This document shows, one piece after another, positions 58,667 through 64,000 of a stretch of DNA of 64,000 bases. The translations under genes and the position numbers were made by a program. The DNA comes from Secundilactobacillus paracollinoides DSM 15502 = JCM 11969 (lineage in GTDB: Bacteria; Bacillota; Bacilli; Lactobacillales; Lactobacillaceae): NCBI RefSeq assembly GCF_001311135.1, contig NZ_BBAG01000007.1, positions 1 through 64,000 of the forward strand. The letters are read 5' to 3'. The stretch's first letter is position 1, and every line of letters starts with the position of its first letter. The notes beneath the pieces were generated by a model. That model had not been told where the DNA came from. It searched no databases and saw only the letters and a program-made list of their open reading frames with translations.

Positions 58667-60208
58667 ACATGGGCTGATTCATATTATGATTATTTTGGCG
58701 GGTGCCATTCTCTGTGGCCTTAATTTGATGCCGGAATCGTTAACCCATGCAAGCTCCCAGCGTGTTTTGATCGTGTATGATGCGCAAAATACAGGTGACG
58801 GCGGCGCTAAAAGAATCGACGTGCTGCAACGCAGTTTGACGTCACTTGACCTGCACGTTAAAACAGTCGCACAAAGTGATTATCAACAAGGAATGTTGTC
58901 CCAAGGCCATTATAGCGGTGTCATTACGGTTATAAATTGGCCAGCAGTGGGCATCACGAACAAACGCTTTTTAGCTGATCGTCAGGCCTATCATGGAATA
59001 AAACTGCACATTGGCGGTGATCTAACACAACAAGAAGCGACAGCGATGGGGGCTAAACGGGTTATCCGATATCAACAGCAACTTACACTGAAAACCACTG
59101 GTGACAGTACTAGCTTACCTTTTTTAAAGACAATTACACTGCTCACACATTTGCCAAGTCATGTACACCAGTACGGCCATCTCGTGACGCAATCTGGCAC
59201 TGAAAATGGTCATGCGTATGGTGTAACGTCAAACCAAAATGGGTACCTCCCGTTTTTGGTCACCAGTGGGGATGGCCTGATTACTGCCCAGCGCCTATTA
59301 GCTGATTTGTTCAGCCAATCAGCGTCGCATCACCCGCTGCTGACAATCACGAAGGTGACCCCATACAGTGACTTATCACGGCTCGTTCAGCTTAGCCGCT
59401 ACCTTAACCGACACCATATTCGGTTCGCAGTGAGTGCTGTTTCAGTCGCTGAAAATGCTGAACTCGCTGCATATCGGCAGTATACAAAGCGGTTGCGGCA
59501 AGTAGAATTAAATGGTGGTGTCATTTTTCTACAGACACCGAAGATTGGCGGGGCCTCCGCTGCCAGTGGGAACAAGTTGAACCAACTCATGACCGGAGAG
59601 TTAGTGGATCTGGCAAACCAGGCCGTCTTTCCGGTTGGCATTAGCAGCGCAGGGTATTGGAATCAGGATATTGTTTTAAGAAAAAATGCCCTTTCGAAGG
59701 CGTCGAGTTGGGTATTGTTGCCTAACAAAGCGCCAACCTATTTGAAACAGGATAATAACGCGGCGGTTGCTAAGACAACATACATGGCCATGCCATTCCA
59801 TTCAGTTGCCCACCAACCGTTGACTAACCTCCCGCTAGCAACGGCCTTAACGATAAACACACCTGATTCAAGAAAACGAGTCAGGATAATTGAACAACAG
59901 GTCACCCAAACCCATTTTCACTGGGCTGATCTACAGACGAATGGGTTTCAGGGCACCATTCATGTTGGCACCACAGCGTTAGCTTACAAGAACGGGCATT
60001 ATTATTTGAATGGTCATCGACAACGGGTGACTCATAACGTGGCGTCACCGTACAAAACACCCAAACCGGTGGCGACACAACCGCTATTTAAACGTTTTTT
60101 TAAAGTGCAAGGGTGCTTTTAAACATCTTCTTTGCGGTTGTTTTGATTGCACTGATTGGATTTATCATTGTTGGCAGACGCATTTACTGGCGTCGATTTA
60201 GGCGTTAA
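58656..60208 (+). CDS. DUF2334-like (polysaccharide deacetylase-related) membrane protein of the exopolysaccharide locus, C-terminal frameshift
   Basis: About 517 aa. ATG at 58656 has GAGGAG upstream and overlaps the preceding stop; a frame start at 58635 is less likely. N-terminal signal segment, an extracellular part with LLTITKVTPYSDLSRLVQLSRYL and IRFAVSAVSV (DUF2334-like, related to the NodB fold but with few metal ligands), and FPVGISSAGYWNQD. The frame stops at 60122; one base fewer near 60110 adds a membrane helix (NIFFAVVLIALIGFIIVG) and a basic tail to 60208. The outer location and fold suggest a polymer-modifying or scaffolding role. Confidence 0.7.
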
Positions 60209-60223
60209 CGAAGGAGGACTAAG

Positions 60224-61476
60224 GTGGCAATTCTTGATAGTTTATTAATGGTCGCGGTGGTATCGATATGGGGTATCCTGGTGATCAACTTAGTGTTAAC
60301 GCTTGCCGGTTATACCTGGTATTTGCGGCACGTTAAACGGCCTGAACCAGAGCTGCCAGAAATACCGCCATTTGTTTCGATTCTCGTTCCGGCGCATAAC
60401 GAGGAGATCGTTATCGTTAAAACGGTGCTTTCCCTTCTTAGTTTTGATTATCCACACGACCGTTATGAAGTGATCATCATTAATGATAATTCTAGTGATC
60501 ATTCTGCTGATAAATTGGCAGCCCTGCAACACGAATTTACAACTGACCGATTAAAGGTCATCAATACCGATAGTGTCACGGGCGGTAAAGGAAAATCCAA
60601 CGCCCTTAACATTGGATTGAAACAAGCACGCGGATCCATCATTTCCGTTTATGATGCGGACAACACACCGGAAGCGCCGGCACTGCGAATCTTGGTTGCT
60701 GAACTCTTAGCCAATGACCGTCAGGCCGCTGTTATCGGTAAGTTTCGAACCCGAAATAAGAACGCCTCATTGTTGACCCGTTTTATTAACATCGAAACGC
60801 TGTCCTTTCAATGGATGGCCCAGGCTGGCCGACAACAACTCTTTCATCTATGCACGATCCTGGAACAAACTACGTGATCCGCCGAGATATTTTGGAAAAA
60901 GTTGGGCAGTGGGATGTAAAAGCACTGGCCGAGGACACAGAAATCAGCTTTCGAATCTATCGGATGGGCTATCGAATCGGCTTTCAACCTTTAGCAGTCA
61001 CTTGGGAACAGGAGCCGCAGACGCTTGACGTGTGGTTCCATCAGCGGACGCGGTGGGTTAAGGGCAACATCTACGTCATTTTAAAGAACGGCAAACTGCT
61101 CTTTAAAAAGGAGGGCCGACCAATTCGATTTGACTTGCTTTACTATCTGGCTGTCTACTTCATGCTGATGATGTCTTTGATCCTTTCAGATACAGTTTTT
61201 GTGCTGTCAGTAGCTGGCATCGTGCATTCAAATCTTCAGGGATTCAGTAACGGACTGTGGCTGTTCGCCGTCGTGATGTTTATCGTCAGTACCTTTTTGA
61301 CGATTACCACGGAACGGGGCGAGTTGACCTTCAGTAATTTGTGTTTAATTGTTTTGATGTATTTAGTCTATAGTCAAATGTGGCTGGCAGTGGCCGCCTA
61401 CGGAATGGTGGGGTATATTCGTGAACAAGTCTTTCATCAACAAGCAAAATGGTATAAAACCAAACGTTATCAGTAG
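60224..61476 (+). CDS. GT2 family processive glycosyltransferase (synthase), one frameshift
   Basis: About 417-aa membrane synthase related to BcsA/PgaC/PssC. GTG at 60224 after AAGGAGG. One N-terminal helix, the GT-A domain VSILVPAHNEEIVIVKTVLSLL, then VIIINDNSSDHS, SVYDADNTPE (DxD motif), GTNYVIRRDILEKVGQWD, LAEDTEISFRIYRMGYR (TED-like) and QRTRWVKGN (the Q(Q/R)xRW motif), then membrane helices. The frame shifts near 60840. There is no PilZ domain, so any c-di-GMP control must come from another protein. Sugar donor not predictable. Confidence 0.87.
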
Positions 61477-63547
61477 CGGCCTAGTGGTTCTTGGCCTCCT
61501 GGTCGTTGTGATCAGCGCGCTGGTCATTCCCCGTGACGTCAAGGCCGCGTCAACGCAGACGTACACGGACCAATTTCAAAATGCAACAACGACGCTTTCA
61601 GGGACGTCAGTTACGGCATCAATGTATTTCTCAAAAGAATCCTATTGGGATGTAAAAAACGCGACGTTTAATTTGGTTTACCAAGCCTCCCAGCTTACTA
61701 ACCAACAAACTTCTTCAATTACTGTGGCAGTGAACGGCGTTAAGATAGTGTCATTTCGGCCAAAAACTGGCACCGGTACGCAGACCAAGGCAATTTCAAT
61801 ACCGACGAAATTGCTGTCGGCTGACAATCAGTTAACGGTGAGTGGTCAAATTGAAACGCAAAAAAAGGGACAAGCTGCGCAGGTCACCCAAACGCCGGCT
61901 AATTGGCTGACTATAACGGATGCGGCCAATGTGACATTTCAGTATCAATTAACTCAAGCCAAGAATACAGTAGCGTCATTTTATAGTCACTATATCGGCG
62001 ATGACACCGTCAATCAGCAACACGATTATTTAGTCACAGCGGACCAACCCAGTTCGGCTGAATTGACGGCCAGTATGCTGGCGTTATCGGGAACATCGCG
62101 CCCAATTTCGACGCAAACGAATCAAGTTCAGTTTGAGAATTGGTCTAATTTGAAGACCGCTAACGGAGATTATGTAATGGTGGTGGCAACCTATAATCAT
62201 TTACCAGCAGTTTTAAAACGCACGATTTCAAAAAATAAGATTGCGCATCATGCGGTTATTCAGACAATGACGACAAAGGGTCAACATTACCTGATTGTGA
62301 CTGCCAAAAACGCCAAGTTGTTGACACGTGCCGGACGATTTGTCGCAAATCAAGCACTAATGACTGAAAGCCAGCAGCCGACAGTTATGGTGGCAGGTAA
62401 CACGAATACTGCAACTGCTGCAGGGCATCTTAACGCTGAACAATATTCACTAACGGATAAGGCCGTTCAGTTTTCTGGAACGGGTCACCACGAGAGCAGT
62501 TACTACGTTTCGCTGCCAAACGACCGGACGAATGCTGATGGGTCAACCATTACTCTGAATATGCGATATAGCGATAACCTGGACTTTAAACGGTCCTTAG
62601 TCACAGTTTCGGTAAACGACACGGTGACTGGCAGCCACCGGCTTGTTCTGGGTCATCTAAATGGCGACCGGCTTGAATTTAACGTGCCGCGAGGAACCGC
62701 ACTTGGCAGTAGTTTCGTGGTGACCGTTGCGATGGACCTTGCAGTTAAGGACGCAACTCAGACAACCGATGGGGACACACCATGGGCAGTAATCGAACCG
62801 TCCTCAAAAATGAAGGTCAAGTCACAAAAATCAAATGACCTGCTGCTCACAAATTATCCCACGCTGTTTATGAAAAATGAGACTTTTCATCAGTTAGCTG
62901 TTATTGTGCCCAAAACGTTGACCGCTTCCGATTATCAGACGCTAGGCAACCTCTTTAATCTCATGGGCAGCTATGCAAAATTCAATACTGGAAGCTTAAC
63001 TTTCTATCATCATCCAAGCCAGAAAGTGCTGAAAGAAAGCAACGTGATTGCCATTGGTACACCCAGACAGAATCCGCTGATCAAACGCCTTAATCCAAAA
63101 CTCTATTTTAAATATAACCAAGCGGACACCCATTTCGTTTCAAATGAAAAGTTAAGCTTGACGCCGCAATATGGTCATACGATTGGGACAGATCAACTGT
63201 TACGGTCACCGTATAACGCCAAACGCGGGTTGTTGGTCGTCACCGGCGCGACTCCTGAGGCCACGTATCTCGCATCAACTCAGCTTAATACGGCGTCGAC
63301 CATCCAGCAATATACTGGGGATGCGATCCTGGTCGATACAGATAATCAGCACATGGGGTATCGGTTTAAGAAAAACAAAGCCATCGATGAATCGTTGACG
63401 GTCAAGCGGAATTTAAACGACAATATGCAGTTGCTACTGTACCTGGGTGCAGCTTTGGTCGTTATTGCGGTTATTGGTGTTGCCATTATCTTAGTTCTGA
63501 AAAAACAGGGGCTGCTCAAGCGAGGGGGTCAAACAAATGACAAGTAA
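61421..63547 (+). CDS. BcsB-like exopolysaccharide synthase subunit
   Basis: 708 aa with an N-terminal signal segment (VISSGLVVLGLLVVVISALVI), a large extracellular part and a C-terminal membrane helix (LLLYLGAALVVIAVIGVAIIL). ITVAVNGVKIVSF and ANWLTITDAANVTFQY match the repeated carbohydrate-binding/flavodoxin-like plan of cellulose synthase subunit B (PF03170). GTG at 61421 lies inside the end of the synthase gene, implying tight coupling. It likely guides the polymer from the synthase across the wall face. Confidence 0.8.
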   Translation: MNKSFINKQNGIKPNVISSGLVVLGLLVVVISALVIPRDVKAASTQTYTDQFQNATTTLSGTSVTASMYFSKESYWDVKNATFNLVYQASQLTNQQTSSITVAVNGVKIVSFRPKTGTGTQTKAISIPTKLLSADNQLTVSGQIETQKKGQAAQVTQTPANWLTITDAANVTFQYQLTQAKNTVASFYSHYIGDDTVNQQHDYLVTADQPSSAELTASMLALSGTSRPISTQTNQVQFENWSNLKTANGDYVMVVATYNHLPAVLKRTISKNKIAHHAVIQTMTTKGQHYLIVTAKNAKLLTRAGRFVANQALMTESQQPTVMVAGNTNTATAAGHLNAEQYSLTDKAVQFSGTGHHESSYYVSLPNDRTNADGSTITLNMRYSDNLDFKRSLVTVSVNDTVTGSHRLVLGHLNGDRLEFNVPRGTALGSSFVVTVAMDLAVKDATQTTDGDTPWAVIEPSSKMKVKSQKSNDLLLTNYPTLFMKNETFHQLAVIVPKTLTASDYQTLGNLFNLMGSYAKFNTGSLTFYHHPSQKVLKESNVIAIGTPRQNPLIKRLNPKLYFKYNQADTHFVSNEKLSLTPQYGHTIGTDQLLRSPYNAKRGLLVVTGATPEATYLASTQLNTASTIQQYTGDAILVDTDNQHMGYRFKKNKAIDESLTVKRNLNDNMQLLLYLGAALVVIAVIGVAIILVLKKQGLLKRGGQTNDK

Positions 63548-64000
63548 GCATCAAAACGCAAACCTCTACATTGATGTCTGCTGGTTACTTTTCTTGGCAG
63601 CATTTGCCGGTACAGCCATTTTGATGGCACTCTCCGGTCACCTGATTTTGAACACCATTTACCTGTTTTGCACGGTTGTTTTACTGCTGATGACGTACTT
63701 TTGGGGCTGATAACAGGTTTAGTGGCTAACCTCCTATTTATTGCGGTTCAGGTCGTCATTGTGTTATATCAGTACCTACAACAAACACAAGATATTCCTT
63801 GGCCGCTCCTATTCTGGATGGTGCAGCCAATATTATTGAGCGTCATTCTCTATTTTTTGACTGTGAATCAGACCTATTTACAACAGCAGAATCGTGATCT
63901 TCAAACGGCCTTGGTTGAGCGAGGGGCCTTTGATACGCAAACCAATTTGCGGACTCGGGTTGCTTATCAAGAGGATGCCCAGGTATTTATTGAGACTAAT
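63536..64000 (+). CDS. Membrane protein with a degenerate GGDEF-like domain, truncated by the window, one frameshift
   Basis: Begins at ATG 63536 inside the end of the BcsB-like gene. Four or so hydrophobic segments (YIDVCWLLFLAAFAGTAILM and later LLFIAVQVVIVLYQYL, PLLFWMVQPILLSVILYFL) precede a short coiled stretch (TYLQQQNRDLQTALVERGAF). Then DTQTNLRTRVAYQEDAQVFIE matches the start of GGDEF domains (usual DxLTGLxNRRAFxxxL) but with key residues changed. A one-base shift lies near 63705. In Listeria the equivalent PssE is a c-di-GMP receptor with a degenerate GGDEF domain. The active-site part lies beyond the window, so catalytic state is unseen. Confidence 0.65.

Overview
This 64 kb window looks like the chromosome of a mid-GC member of the Lactobacillaceae (Bacillota). 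Support comes from the peptide and amino-acid economy (opp operon with two OppA lipoproteins, pepX, a PepI/PepR-type peptidase, glutamine-type ABC transporter), a Met T-box, TTG/GTG starts behind strong AGGAGG sites, a DNA-free stretch of transfer genes, and lactobacillus-like proteins throughout. I see no rRNA, tRNA, phage, CRISPR array or intact transposase. Genus and species cannot be fixed from the sequence alone.

Layout. 0.3-3.1 kb: GH73 glucosaminidase, TerC, thioredoxin, a 3-hydroxyisobutyrate dehydrogenase-type enzyme. 3.3-6.3 kb (minus): TrpX-type ABC transporter behind a leader with a 15-codon ORF and a terminator. 6.7-7.9 kb: Met T-box and a broken metA. 8-12.9 kb: small membrane protein, CPBP protease, glyoxalase-fold protein, ABC-F protein, L,D-transpeptidase. 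13-19.2 kb: PepI/PepR-type peptidase, PepX, cation/proton antiporter, APC permease. 19.8-23.4 kb: Nudix, guanylate-kinase-like, Fur-family regulator, Ser-rich surface protein and partner membrane protein. 24.2-28.5 kb: glutamine-type ABC transporter and HflX. 29.3-37.6 kb: oppA1, oppA2, oppBCDF. 38.3-43.4 kb: histidine phosphatase, CPA2 antiporter with TrkA domains, HelD. 44.1-46.7 kb: coaA, guaA. 47.0-50.3 kb: two unrecognised paralogues of about 500 aa. 50.4-55.5 kb: MFS/TetR pair, MarR, second HelD. 56.0-64 kb: synthase-dependent exopolysaccharide operon (GH8-like lipoprotein, membrane protein, DUF2334-like protein, GT2 synthase, BcsB-like protein, degenerate GGDEF-like protein), resembling Listeria pss.

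Two non-coding repeat families are the most striking structure. Family A is a hairpin element of about 120 bp, with 12 full copies in both orientations between 56 and 53250 plus half-copy satellites. Its arms differ between copies but change together, so the fold is kept while the sequence drifts. Family B is a pair of 551-bp elements (37694-38244 and 43436-43986). Each has ends of about 180 bp that are inverted copies of one another and fold into branched stems, and neither has a plausible ORF.

About twenty genes carry one or more apparent single-base frameshifts, while blocks such as 29.3-37.6 and 41-50.3 kb are clean. Most are single missing bases in short runs, and the protein reads on perfectly in the next frame, so residual sequencing error is likely. 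These genes are annotated over their full reconstructed extent. metA is different: besides a one-base shift it carries a 13-bp tandem duplication.

Regulation that can be read directly: a Met T-box on metA; a perfect palindrome between the divergent tetR and MFS genes; and a near-identical operator upstream of both marR and the second helD, which implies that MarR controls that helD.
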